A DNA stretch of 64,000 bases from assembly GCF_932526225.1 (NCBI RefSeq), contig NC_064042.1:11543040-11607039 (forward strand), read 5' to 3'. Shown here one piece after another: positions 16,001-25,437 of the stretch (its first letter is position 1; every line of letters begins with the position of its first letter). The stretch comes from Nematostella vectensis (lineage: Eukaryota; Cnidaria; Anthozoa; Actiniaria; Edwardsiidae). The position numbers and the translations under genes were made by a program. The notes beneath the pieces were generated by a model. That model ran no database searches, was not told the origin of the DNA, and saw only the letters and a list, made by a program, of their open reading frames with translations.

Positions 16001-16831
16001 ACAACAGAGATACCCGAGACCCAGTCAACAACACAGACACCCGAGACAAAGACAACAACAACGACACCTGACACCCAGTCAACAACAGGGACACACGAGA
16101 CTCAGTCAACAACAGAGATACCCGAGACCCAGTCGACAACAGAGACACCCGAGACACAGTCAACAACAGAGATACCCGAGACCCAGTCAACAACAACGAC
16201 ACCCAAGACACTGTCAACAACAACGACACCAGAGACCCAGTCAACAACAGGGACACACGAGACCCAGTCACCAACACAGACACCCGAGACCCAGTCAACA
16301 ACAACGACACCCGAGACACAGTCAACAACAGAGACACCCGAGACTCAATCAACAACAGAGACACCCGAGACCCAGTCAACAACAGAGACACCAGAGACCC
16401 AGTCAACAACAGAGACACCCGAGACCCAGTCAACAACAGAGATACCCGAGACCCAGTCAACAACAACGACACCCGAGACACAGTCAACAACAGAGACACC
16501 CGAGACTCAATCAACAACAGAGACACCCGAGACCCAGTCAACAACAGAGACACCCGAGACCCAGTCAACAACAACGACACCCGAGACACAGTCAACAACA
16601 ACGACACCCGAGACACAGTCAACAACAGAGACACCCGAGACCCAGTCACCAACACAGACACCCGAGACTCAATTAACAACAGAGACACCCGAGACCCAGT
16701 CAACAACAACGACACCCGAGACACAGTCAACAACAGGGACACCCGAGACCCAGTCAACAACAGAGACACCCGATACCCAATCAACAACACTTTTCAACGA
16801 CACTTTTCGAGTTCAAAAAAAGGACAGATAG
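13062..16831 (+). CDS. Secreted PAN-domain protein with mucin-like repeat tail (host gene, 4 exons)
   Basis: Exons inferred at 13062-13137, 14141-14385, 14759-14840 and 15090-16831. All splice sites are GT/AG and phases agree (1, 0, 1), giving 714 residues. Exon 1 encodes a signal peptide (ALCCLAALMMV). Exon 2 encodes a PAN/Apple-like domain with paired cysteines (CSIRCYLSDMCQSYNYNY, KTCQTSK). Exon 3 adds a short Cys-rich segment (CMKGVCPEGSNC). Exon 4 is a Thr/Ser/Pro-rich tail built of about 57 nine-residue repeats (consensus ETQSTTETP), likely O-glycosylated. The protein should be extracellular, perhaps mucus or matrix. No membrane anchor is seen. The start ATG is only 27 bp from the inferred end of element A, so its promoter may be viral-flanked or disrupted. 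Confidence 0.75.
13138..14140 (+). other. Intron 1 of the PAN/mucin gene
   Basis: A/T-rich. At 13185-13330 it holds degenerate copies of a roughly 45-bp unit containing CATATTTCACTTGAAAG. Nothing else is supported. Confidence 0.6.
15236..16790 (+). repeat. 27-bp coding minisatellite of the mucin-like exon
   Basis: About 57 copies of GAGACCCAGTCAACAACA plus a nine-base spacer of ACACCC type. The period is a multiple of three and lacks stops in several frames, so long overlapping frames on both strands are artefacts. Variation is mostly at the seventh residue (E, T, Q, G, I). Confidence 0.95.
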
Positions 16832-16847
16832 GTGATAGAGCTTTGTA

Positions 16848-16853
16848 AATAAA
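16848..16853 (+). terminator. Polyadenylation signal AATAAA of the PAN/mucin gene
   Basis: Lies 17 bp after the stop codon. The following stretch to 17948 is A/T-rich, with a TA run at 17336-17351, and shows no gene I can support. Confidence 0.6.
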
Positions 16854-17966
16854 ATACCTTTTGTTGTATCACATATAACTTATCGATCATCTATACTCAA
16901 ATGTACGATTTTGCATGCCTCTTTCAGGTCTTTAGTTCAACTTATTGTATAAACTATGAAAGGAATTTTCAACTCCTTGTAATGGGGATTTCCTTGGCTA
17001 TTTAGTAATTACTTGATTCTATATTGTAATTCAATTTACGTTCGTTTATCGTGTATTAAATCGCTGTCAATTTTGACAGTCTAATTTTTAGTCAAATTTT
17101 CTTCTGTGGAAATTACTTGATCAGCAAAGCGGTTCCCAAATCCCAACGCTAATTTGCGCGAAACGATTAGCATGACCCTATTCATCCTTCAGCACTCGTT
17201 CTAAATCGCGTTACACGGCACGTGAAATGAACGACGTCCGAATTAAGCCTAGACCTCTAAATTTTCTTTTTTAGGTTCTTTTTTCTTGTATTTTTAGATT
17301 ATCTCTTAAAATCCTAAAGTTGATACTTATTTTATGATATATATATATATACCTTTCTCCAAGTACATGTTCCAGCTTAGTGACTATAACGTGTTTGTTT
17401 TGAAATATCAAAATATTTCGTGAAATGAAATTATGCACTACCACACTTAAGAACTGAGATGTTATACTATTACCAAATTTTATTCGAGATTTAAGCATAC
17501 AAATATGAAAACATGATAGTTCTGAGCATAAAGTGTGGCAGTGTCAGTTAAAACCCTACACTAACGAAGTGTTGATATCTCTATCATAAGGGCGGGGCAC
17601 ACGAATACCGAGCCACAAGCGGAACTGGCGACACCTTGTATTGCCAAATTTCAGAGAGACCAGACTTGTACGGAATAATCGTGAAATTTATCCGTGTTAT
17701 TGCAGTTTCAGTAAGTAAAAAGTGCAATTTAACTTAGTACTTAAAAGTTCTTTAATCATTGTTTATCAGCCATGACAAGTGATATTCACCTTGCTTTCGA
17801 ATGTTGAAATATCTAACTGGAACTGGAACTGGAAAGATCTTTTCTTACGTTTGATTGTCTTTCATAGATTTTCCTTGCATCTCGCGATATTCTAGTGGGA
17901 TATCTTTAGCCGCGTGTCGCTTCCTAAAGCATATAGATAAAGGAGATATTATAGAATAAGGAATAA

Positions 17967-18025
17967 CCGGCTATGCCATGCTGACGAGTCCTAATAAGGA
18001 CGAAACAGCTGTCCATGGTTGCCGA
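17967..18025 (+). ncRNA. Hammerhead ribozyme 1 (type I, short stem III)
   Basis: The core is complete: CUGACGA, a GUCC/GGAC stem II with loop UAAUAA, GAAA, a two-pair stem III with loop AGCU, and GUC at the cleavage position (predicted cut after 18013). Stem I pairs CCAUG with CAUGG and CGGC with GCCG around an internal loop. Confidence 0.9.
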
Positions 18026-18320
18026 ACTGCACGGGTAATAGACTGTGCTAGCGTCCCGTCTTGTCCCGACTGGTGCCAATGTGTGTATGCTAGTGTGCTT
18101 TTAAAGTCCACATTTATGTATACATACTCGCAAGGATAGTTTGGCTATCCGACGGAGTTTTAGACTAGCAAAGGTCGCATGCGTGATCCGCACAATTGGC
18201 ATCACGCTAGCCCGGTCGCAGCTCTAGATCCCACATGGATCTAAGCTGAGGTTTAAAGCACTTCGTTCGAGTCGAAGTCGCCCTGCAGTTTTTGTGCCGA
18301 TGAAGTTTAACTGAGGCAAA

Positions 18321-18379
18321 CCGGCTATTACATGCTGACGAGTCCTAATAAGGACGAAACAACTGTCCATGGCTGCCGA
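18321..18379 (+). ncRNA. Hammerhead ribozyme 2 (type I)
   Basis: Same core and stem II as copy 1, loop AACU in stem III, predicted cut after 18367, exactly 354 nt from the first. One stem I pair next to the internal loop is weakened (UUACAUG against CAUGGCUG). Confidence 0.87.
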
Positions 18380-18730
18380 ACTGCACGGGTAATAGACTGT
18401 GCTAGCGTCCCGTCTTGGCCCGACTGGTGCCAATGTGTGTATGTTAGTGTGCTTTTAAAGTCCACATTTATAGAATAAGCACGCGCAGTAACCAGATGAA
18501 ACGTACGCAGAGCCGTTGCAGGCCACGTAAGATTGGGGAGAGGACAATACAGAAACATTACGATATTAGGGGTCCACGCCCCCTACTGATCATTTCCTTT
18601 TAATTTTTTAAAATATTGAGGGTGGGGGGCACATGCCTACAGTGCCCCAGCCCTTGCTACGGCCCTGGTACGTATGTAGGGCGTTCAAGGTCTGGAGGAA
18701 AGCAGAAAAAAGAGAGATGATGGATCTCAC

Positions 18731-18850
18731 CTTACATTCCTTTTGCGCATGTACCAACAGCCAATGATAAATACGACGATCACGAGCACTCCGATTGAGC
18801 CCCCTATTGCTTTATGCGTATACGACTTATCTGCAATTGTATGACGATCA
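18731..18850 (-). CDS. Host membrane-protein gene, exon with transmembrane helix (partial)
   Basis: The minus strand encodes a short extracellular stretch, then a helix (AIGGSIGVLVIVVFIIGCWY) and basic residues MRKRNVR, ending at a GTGAG donor after 18731. The 5' boundary is uncertain, because neither nearby AG fits the phase of the next exon upstream; an exon may be missing. Basic residues after the helix indicate a cytoplasmic tail, so a type I receptor-like protein. Taken with the exons at 19003, 19955 and 37090-38275 as one gene because all share the strand and fit in order. Confidence 0.55.
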
Positions 18851-19002
18851 GAGTGCAGGTCTTGTTACGAAAGGCTAAGATCGCGCCACCGGTCGCACCA
18901 TCTAGGGAGATACCCAGATCACGTGATCACTCCCCACACGACGATTTGCAAAGTACAACACAATTTTCGAACTACATTGGCCATATTCGAATGACACCTT
19001 AC

Positions 19003-19143
19003 CGGAACCCGGTCGGATAAGTCTTTGCGTGTTGTTTGATAATGACCACGATAATGACTTTGACAGCTCCCAGAGCCCCTTTCGAGCGTTTGATTGGAAG
19101 AGTTACTTTCTCTTTTTGTTTGACCAGAACTTCGCCGTTGAAG
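19003..19143 (-). CDS. Host membrane-protein gene, extracellular exon (partial)
   Basis: Encodes about 47 residues (FNGEVLVKQKEKVTLPIK and onward) with a GTAAGG donor after 19003. Its AG acceptor is in phase with the exon at 19955-20172 (phase 2). Strand-rich, no cysteines. Family not named. Confidence 0.5.
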
Positions 19144-19954
19144 CTGTGTACTACGAGAAAAATACATTAGTTAGTATAGCACCTACAAGATAGCTGTTAC
19201 AAAAATTAACAAAGCACCTACAAACAAAGTGTTTGATCAAAGGGTTTTTTATCTAGGGCTTCCTGTGGCGTAATCAAGAAGGAGCGGGGGCCCTTAGTCC
19301 CTTATCTTCCATGAAAAGTACCACAGGGAGCCCAATTAAAAAACACTCTGCCTGCGAAGAATGCTAAATCGCGCCAACTATTTATTACCAGTTGTTTTCT
19401 TGTCCAACATTATAATGTCGGCTTCAAACGACCAGAAGAAGGCAAACTGGGTCAGGTGACAGTCTGCAGTTTTATCGTGCGGTTCACGTGATACCAGGGC
19501 TCTGGACAAGTGAGAGACGCGTCCATCCCAACGTAAAAGAAGACAAAGTAAATAAAAATCTCAAAATCCTTACATATTAAAAGTGCGTGTTATAAGACAA
19601 GGCGCCCAGCATCTCATCCAGTCCTATTTTTTAACTGAAAATAGCCCGGAAAAATTTGGTTTTGGCAAAATCATCAACTCTCTCTGACTTGATGAAATGG
19701 CGTAAACTTTATGATCATCTCTCATATAGGACCTTGACATGTTCAAAGTAATTAAGAGTTGCTGATAGTGCTCGGGAGTACATAATAAAACGTGGAAAAA
19801 GTTGGATCTCTCACCTCTAGCTAACCGAAGCTTAATGATGAAAACAAAGAACAATTGATTATACGGAGATCACCATGTGGTATTCAGTACATGATAAAAA
19901 TCACATGCTCATTTTAGATATATTTTTTGCAGTTATATCTGCATTGCAACTTAC

Positions 19955-20172
19955 CACGTGTTATTTTGCTTGTCCCATAGATACAGTACGGGGTCAATAT
20001 CACCAGCCTCTACTTCGTCGCTTGCGACTCTTCTGTTAGCGTTGACGAGCTTTTTGACATCGTAGTACATGGAGACCTTGATGGGTTTAACGAACTTGTA
20101 TCCTTCATATACGGTGTTGTTTAGAGAAGAAACGATCTTAATAGCAAAGCTGTAGTTTCCCATCATCAAGTT
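19955..20172 (-). CDS. Host membrane-protein gene, juxtamembrane module exon (partial)
   Basis: A 218-bp exon with a CAG acceptor and a GTAAGT donor. It encodes 72 residues including GNYSFAIKIVSSLNNTVY and VEAGDIDPVLYLWDKQNNTW. The pattern (hydrophobic strands, Asn-x-Thr glycosylation sites, Tyr-Leu-Trp-Asp) recalls the C-terminal extracellular part of large cnidarian surface proteins with FN3-like repeats. It is separated from the upstream FN3-like exons by element B, which sits in the intervening intron. Confidence 0.65.
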
Positions 20173-20196
20173 CTGGATGTGAGTAAAAAGTGGTAT

Positions 20197-20250
20197 TTTG
20201 ATGATTAATATGATGATAATGACGATGACGACAACGACGATAATGATGAT
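20197..20250. repeat. Imperfect GAT/GAC trinucleotide microsatellite
   Basis: Low-complexity run of GATGATAATGACGATGACG type in the intron next to element B. Confidence 0.8.
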
Positions 20251-20443
20251 GGCTTCAGGTAATTCCCTTGAAATAGTTCTACAACCCAGAATTTTTTAAA
20301 ACTTGGCATTATAAACAATATTGAAGTTAGGGGCTTTCAAAACATGTGATAAAAAATAGGGTTACCGACCTCGTTTTCACAACAGAGGAGCCTAGAGTTG
20401 ACGCGTTTTTAACTGGTCGCGCGAGGAAAAATCCCAACTCTAA

Positions 20444-20666
20444 AGTAGTAAAGTAAGTCTATCTATAGGGTGGATTCCAGTCCCCCGGCCGCGCGGTCGT
20501 GGCGCGTTCTGATTGGTTGTTGGGAATGGCGTGCTCTGATTGGTGGTTTTGACAGGGCGGAAGTGACGTCACGGGTGGAATTTGGACTTGGGCCCTTGAC
20601 CTTTGGACTTTGGACTTTAGGGGAAGGGGTGGTGATTAGTGGGATTTGATAGGGCGGAAGTGACGT
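20444..20666 (+). repeat. Left terminal inverted repeat of element B
   Basis: Pairs with 35599-35823. Contains two ATTGG (inverted CCAAT) boxes at 20512 and 20539, and two GCGGAAGTGACGT sites at 20557 and 20654, which combine an ETS-type and a CRE/ATF-type core. Confidence 0.92.
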
Positions 20667-20776
20667 AAACAGTCCACACCATATTTAGAGTAAAAATCTA
20701 TTTTATGAAAAGAAACAACATGGATACAAGAGTCCATAAAAAATACGTTATTTATCAAGTATCTATCGTAGTGTTC

Positions 20777-22093
20777 TTAGCGTTCCCATAGAATGTTCGA
20801 AAAGTCAATGGCAGGTACTTCGAGTTCGCGTCTGCCTTCTACGTGGAAGATTAGTCTTAGGTCATTATGACTTGGTGAAGGTGTTGTGTTACCTGTGGTA
20901 GCAGACTGTTTTTGGGGTGGTGTTGGGTTACCTGTGGTGGTGGTGGTAGTAGTAGAAGCAGTAGTCTGATTTTGGTAGGGGGGTGGTTGCGATGAGCTAT
21001 TCCTGTTATTCTCGGCTTCAGCGGCTTGTACAAAAGTGTATAGTTCTTCCCTGTGCCGCAACATGTACCTGAAGTAGGCAAAGGATTGTAGAGAAGCAAA
21101 GACACGTGGTGCCAGTGAGGTTTTTTGCATACCCTTTAATCGTTGTAGGTTCATTCTTCGAATGACGTTCAGGATGCGTTCGGAGATGTTGACCGAGAGG
21201 GGGTTCCTGTCTACCAGTGGGAGCGCTTGTTCTAGAGCTCTTATTAGGACTCTGTAGCAATCACCGAGAGACCGTTCTAGGGGTTGAGCTAGAGGAGGGT
21301 TGAGTTGGATGACTGGTAGTGGGGGTAGTATGGGGGCGTCTCGATTGACCTCTTCTTCTTCTTCATCGCTTTCACCATCGAGGTCAAAGAGCATGCTCGT
21401 ATCGCTATTGTCACTTTCGTAGTCAATGTTGTTGATGTTACGGTGATGAGCATGATGATTAGGATTCCAGGCGAGTGGGTCTCGTTCGTACTCGTCTCGT
21501 AGTGAGTGTCCTACCGGGGGTGGTGGTGGGGGGTTGTCGTTATCGTATTGGTTATCGAGTTCCCAGTCCCAGTACCATGCCAGGCATGCCCGCCGATGGG
21601 CCTGCACGTAGTCTAGTGGGGGAGGCGTGTTTCGGTGAGTGAGCGATTCTCGAAGATTACGCATGTACTCGTCGCGTCCCAATTCGTAGATTTCTCTTTC
21701 AACGTGTCCTTCAGGGGGAGGGGGTGGGATGACGTTTTCGACAGTCCAATGGCAATCATCGTTGTCTTCTCGTAGCCACAGCCAGAATCCACAGTGGGTA
21801 ATGTTTTCGCTATCATGACGCGACCTTTTGGAAGAGTTGCAAGGGGGGAGTAGGAGGGGGAGTTCCATGTCGTGTCTGTTCTTACTGTCGCTTTTTCTGA
21901 TGGCCTTGTGGCTACATCGATCGCACATCACCCCAATGTAGAAGGGGTCCTTGTGGTTGGCAGGGTAAATTTTCATGAATTGTTTGTAGCGGTTTATGTC
22001 CGATTGAACCTTTCGTTTTTCTTCGAGGACAATTTGGTCAGCGGTGGGGTCGTAGCGTACAAGGGAGGAGACTGTGAGCGCAAGGTGCTGCAA
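20777..22093 (-). CDS. Pro-rich uncharacterised element B protein, about 438 aa
   Basis: The frame is open from a stop near 22160 to 20777, but no ATG precedes residue 40 of this stretch, so the start is lost or an upstream frameshift exists. The protein has Pro clusters (PPPPPEGH, PPPPPPVGH), an acidic run (DGESDEEEEEVNRD), a helical part (CYRVLIRALEQALPLV) and a Thr-rich tail. It is the gene nearest the left inverted repeat. No motif lets me assign it; position suggests a structural or core gene. Confidence 0.5.
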   Translation of the reverse strand: MQHLALTVSSLVRYDPTADQIVLEEKRKVQSDINRYKQFMKIYPANHKDPFYIGVMCDRCSHKAIRKSDSKNRHDMELPLLLPPCNSSKRSRHDSENITHCGFWLWLREDNDDCHWTVENVIPPPPPEGHVEREIYELGRDEYMRNLRESLTHRNTPPPLDYVQAHRRACLAWYWDWELDNQYDNDNPPPPPPVGHSLRDEYERDPLAWNPNHHAHHRNINNIDYESDNSDTSMLFDLDGESDEEEEEVNRDAPILPPLPVIQLNPPLAQPLERSLGDCYRVLIRALEQALPLVDRNPLSVNISERILNVIRRMNLQRLKGMQKTSLAPRVFASLQSFAYFRYMLRHREELYTFVQAAEAENNRNSSSQPPPYQNQTTASTTTTTTTGNPTPPQKQSATTGNTTPSPSHNDLRLIFHVEGRRELEVPAIDFSNILWER

Positions 22094-22476
22094 GAGCTTG
22101 GTATTCCCCCACGTTAATTTGGAACTGTATGGCTGCCCGAAATACGAGCATTATAGGCATATTATGACTCCATTACACCTCATATGGACTTTTTATGGGA
22201 CATTAGTGCTAAGACTTGTAGGTATCACCCGAGCCCACTCCCATGCATTGCCCTAGAGCTGAAGTCTATGTGTTTGTGGTTAAAGGAGAAACAAAGATTG
22301 TATAGTAGACCCCCACACCATTTTGAGACTACTGTGTAAAAAGAACATACGAACAACACGTTATGGTTTTTGTGAAAAAAACATTTTATTGTTATTAAAG
22401 AGAGAATGTTGCACATAACAGCACATTGTCTTTTTTTGCTTTTTTAAAAAGGGTCCCATGGGAGTTGCCTTCCTGG

Positions 22477-22926
22477 TTATTGGTCTTGGGGTGGAGAGTG
22501 AATAGGTGGAAGTGTCGTTGTTCTTGTGGGTGTCTGTAGTCGTCGTCGTTTAAGTCTTGGTATGCGTGATGGCCTTGGTGTGTTGGTGGGTGGTGATGGT
22601 AGCAGAGGGGTCTCGTCTACTTTTGCTTGTGGTGGTACTGAGCTTGGTGTTTTCGTTGGTGGTGAAGGAATGGTAAGCGTTGGTTTAGCTGGTATTCTTG
22701 TTCTTCTGTTGGTGTTACCACCGTCTTTGACTTGTTTTAGCCATTTGAGGTATTGGTTTGACACTCGATTGTAGAGACGTATTTGCGCATCTAACGGTAA
22801 CGAGGAGTCATTCAAGATAGCTCGCATTTCCCCATCCAGCCGTGCCATGATACGGAATTGAGGGGCCATGGTGACGTTTTCCTTGGTCATGATCATGTTG
22901 AGCATGTATTCGGGGATCATGGCCAT
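22477..22926 (-). CDS. Small element B protein with Pro/Arg-rich tail, 149 aa
   Basis: Starts with a Met-rich helical region (MAMIPEYMLNMIMTKENV) and a helical segment about residues 45-70 (AQIRLYNRVSNQYLKWLKQV), then a disordered Pro/Thr/Arg tail with RLKRRR. Small proteins of this shape lie beside the pX gene in some Polintons. Frame open with a genuine ATG. Function unknown. Confidence 0.55.
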   Translation of the reverse strand: MAMIPEYMLNMIMTKENVTMAPQFRIMARLDGEMRAILNDSSLPLDAQIRLYNRVSNQYLKWLKQVKDGGNTNRRTRIPAKPTLTIPSPPTKTPSSVPPQAKVDETPLLPSPPTNTPRPSRIPRLKRRRLQTPTRTTTLPPIHSPPQDQ

Positions 22927-22972
22927 GCGGTAGGCTCCTCCTTTTTTTTGTGGTCATGGTGAATGTCTTGAG

Positions 22973-23363
22973 TCAACTGAGAGGTTGAACTTTTACGTCG
23001 ACTCTATTTATAGTCTTTAGATTTTGCTGATTAGTTTTTTTCAACACGGGTGCGGCTGCTGTGGCACCCAAGGACCCTAGTAAGAGGGGTACGGCAAATC
23101 CACCACGTTGACTTGTGACGGAGCGCTTTCGGGAACCATTGGGTACTCTCTTGTTAGCCAGGGTGCGTAGTCGTTGGGGCTTTAGTTTTCTCTTTTGAGT
23201 CTGGGAAATGGGGAGGTTACCTTTCAATAGGTTCTTGGCAATTTTCCCCAACGTGTTTATTTGTTCGGGTGTAGCATTGGCCAGAAGTGTTGTCGCGCTT
23301 TCCCTTTGGTATGCGAGAGCACTCCAAGGAAGCGCTCGTTCCTTCTCAGTCGGCTAGACATGG
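22973..23363 (-). pseudogene. pX-like core protein gene with a frameshift
   Basis: The C-terminal part contains a basic stretch (TQKRKLKPQRLRTLANKR) and then QRGGFAVPLLLGS. That arrangement, basic peptide then GG followed by a hydrophobic helix, is characteristic of adenovirus core protein pX/mu and its adintovirus relatives. An ATG at 23363 starts a matching N-terminal frame (MSSRLRRNERF), but about 15-25 codons on, the frame shifts, so the gene appears broken by a small indel near 23300-23330. It would bind viral DNA in the capsid. Confidence 0.65.
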
Positions 23364-23406
23364 CGAAATGAGATTAGGAATGTAAGGTCTTTGCTATTTA
23401 TAGGCT

Positions 23407-24000
23407 TCACATCCATAGTGATCTCCATGCTGGATTGAATTTGCCAAAGGGGACTTGTCCACCCTGTTGATTTGTTCCATGACCGGCCACACGACGGGTT
23501 GTGACGCATTTGGTCTTAGTGGTGTTGCTTCCGTTCCGTCCGCGACTCTTGCTGGTAACACACTTTTTTGTGGTCGTGGTTGTTCTGGTTCCTCTTGCAC
23601 TACCACGGGAAGAGGCACGACTCGAGGTGGTGGTGGGTGTGGATGGGGTACGGATGCGACTTCCTGCATGACTTCTAAGGGTTGAACGGCTTCTAGGTGT
23701 GGACGTGCGTGAAGGAGGAGCAATGCTGCCCAACGAAGATCTCATCCCTGGTGATGATAGTGAGATACTACTACTACTTCCAGCAGGGGTACCAGCTGCA
23801 GCTCTGAAGGCTTCAAGCAAATTGGTGCGTCGTGGTGGTGTTTTCTTTTTTGTAATGAGACACCCAAGGGCACTGCCCGCTCGTCGCCGGGGAACCGAGA
23901 TTCGTCGCCGTTTTTTGGGTGTGTCACTGCGTCGTCGCGAGATCGAGGATCGTGGTGTAAACGATGGTGGGGTACGTCGCTGTAGTCGAGGTGTACTCAC
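23407..24000 (-). CDS. Ser/Arg-rich basic core-like protein, about 197 aa
   Basis: Composition is dominated by Arg, Ser, Thr and Pro, with PKKRRR and TKKKTPPRR, resembling viral DNA-condensing core proteins. The N-terminus lacks an ATG in frame and the frame stays open upstream, so the 5' end is uncertain. A short hydrophobic patch LLEAFRAAAG lies near residue 62. Alternative: a low-complexity frame in a Pro/Ser-rich region; its length and place between protease and pX favour a gene. Confidence 0.45.
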   Translation of the reverse strand: MSTPRLQRRTPPSFTPRSSISRRRSDTPKKRRRISVPRRRAGSALGCLITKKKTPPRRTNLLEAFRAAAGTPAGSSSSISLSSPGMRSSLGSIAPPSRTSTPRSRSTLRSHAGSRIRTPSTPTTTSSRASSRGSARGTRTTTTTKKCVTSKSRGRNGSNTTKTKCVTTRRVAGHGTNQQGGQVPFGKFNPAWRSLWM

Positions 24001-24145
24001 GGGTGGACTGAGTGCTAAGGGTGACAGGGTTGATAGGGATGGGGGTGATGGGAACTCGAGGGGTATCCCAAACTAGTCTCGGGGAATAGTGTGGAATGGT
24101 GAAGCTGCAGAGTATGAGGATGCAGAGAAGGAGGAGGAAAGGGGG

Positions 24146-24616
24146 CTAACCCCTTCTGGTGGTGTGTGTGTGTGTGTGGGGGGGGGGGTTGAGAAACCAT
24201 GGCGTCGATTCTGTAGCGTGCACGTGCGCTTGCTGTGGGACGTCCACGTGTGACACCGCCACGGGCATTGGGTGTTCCTCGTGTGGCACAAGAAGGGTGC
24301 CATAAGAAAACAGACAGTACTGTCCACACACGGCAGAGTTTAAAGCTTGGAGACGTTGTGGATTCGTCACGAGTCGGGGGCGTAGGGCGCAAAAATCGAC
24401 CATGTTCTGTCCATACGCTTGTGGAGGGAAACCAAAACTATCCCACCATTCGCATCGGTGTGGAGTAAAGTAGACCGCTAACCAATGGCTTCCCGGTTTG
24501 TTGCTAGGATCCACATTCACAATGTATGCGGCGCACCCGTTTCCGTCTTCAGGGATGAAGGTAGGCAGACCATCTGAGGGGAAAACCCCCTCAGATGCCC
24601 CTGTCGGTGGCTTCAC
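24146..24616 (-). pseudogene. Adenain-like cysteine protease, N-terminus damaged
   Basis: The catalytic histidine (GSHWLAVYF), acidic residue (WWDSFGFPP) and nucleophile region (SAVCGQYCLF) are all present in the order of the adenovirus maturation protease. No ATG precedes the histidine block and the start overlaps the MCP stop, so the N-terminus seems lost. The stretch after the nucleophile drifts into a His/Thr-rich low-complexity run, which suggests a frameshift near the 3' end. The family cleaves capsid precursors during virion maturation. Confidence 0.7.
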
Positions 24617-25381
24617 TGAAGGTTAATTCGAGCGTTACCACTCCTTTATACTGAGGCTGGAAGTACTCGGATGAGGCATTCGCAGCAGCTGTGAAGTCAA
24701 AGGGAAATAAGGCGAACTCATTTTTGAATTCTTCACGTGAGATGTTCAGTCCTCTTACGCGATACGGACCACACAAGTTGTCGAACAGCAGGTGGTACAA
24801 ATCTATGGCTTCACCACCTAAATTTTAGAGACTTGAGATGGGTGTTTCGTTTCCATCCACTTTGACCTCGATAGAGCTCAGATGGGGCATCTGGAAATTG
24901 AAGGGGTTCTTTGTGTATGATCCATTGTAGGCGGCATCCTCGACGATTCCAAAAATCATCCGTTTAGGAACGAGTCCATTGAATAGGTTCCTGAACAGTA
25001 TGGAGCGTTTTCCGGTTTCAATCTGCTCGGTTTTGACTACAGCCGTGGTTAAGGGGTACTTGGCCAAGTTGTGTCTGAGCATTTTTTTTTGGCGTGATTT
25101 AACCTGACAGAGTCGGCGGGGGTCACGTGGTACAGGCAAAGAACTGCTCCCTTGGAAAATTTGAATTTCCCATTTCCACCATGGGACATGAGGGCAAGTT
25201 GTGGTTTTTGCAGTTCAAATCTGATTTTGATGGGAATTTGGCCCAGTAGGTACCGCTCGGAATGTCTGTAGCAGGAAGTGTAAACAAATTCACCCCTGCA
25301 TTGGCGACTTGTTTTGACCCGGGAAAGACACTCATGGTGATGATGATGATGATAGAGTGAGAAAGCTCTTCTTCGTGGCAA
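24591..25381 (-). pseudogene. Major capsid protein remnant (Polinton/adintovirus type)
   Basis: Three blocks are MCP-like: a middle strand region (KIRFELQKPQLALMS), a block with LVPKRMIFGIV and YTKNPFNF, and a C-terminal block with LFPFDFTAA and a strand-rich end. They are separated by a frameshift at a T run at 25083-25091 and by an in-frame TAA at 24825-24827. The total is about 260 codons, while family members have 500-700. Most of the N-terminal half is therefore missing. Confidence 0.75.
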
Positions 25382-25437
25382 GGATACCTGCTAACTGAGA
25401 ATGCTCCGTGTTCGATGAGGATTTTTATCTTTTTTTT

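Larger units (their letters stand above)
17961..18467 (+). mobile_element. Retrozyme-like element with two hammerhead ribozymes
   Basis: A 507-bp insertion bounded by a perfect 12-bp direct repeat, TTATAGAATAAG, at 17949-17960 and 18468-18479. It contains one full 354-bp unit, from hammerhead to hammerhead, plus a second partial unit. The roughly 100 bp after each ribozyme are nearly identical. This matches animal retrozymes, non-coding retroelements that move as ribozyme-processed circular RNA copied by retrotransposon enzymes. Hammerheads also occur in Penelope-like elements, but no reverse transcriptase is seen here. Confidence 0.82.

Noticed and set aside
15171-16790. Long open frames in other frames and on the opposite strand of the mucin exon
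   Set aside because: They arise because the 27-bp repeat is a multiple of three and lacks stops in several frames. Only the frame continuous with the PAN exons has splice-phase support.
15236-16790. CRISPR-like array
   Set aside because: There are no unique spacers; it is a coding tandem repeat.
18224-18558. Minus-strand frames across the retrozyme
   Set aside because: The region is explained by ribozyme structure and its repeat unit.
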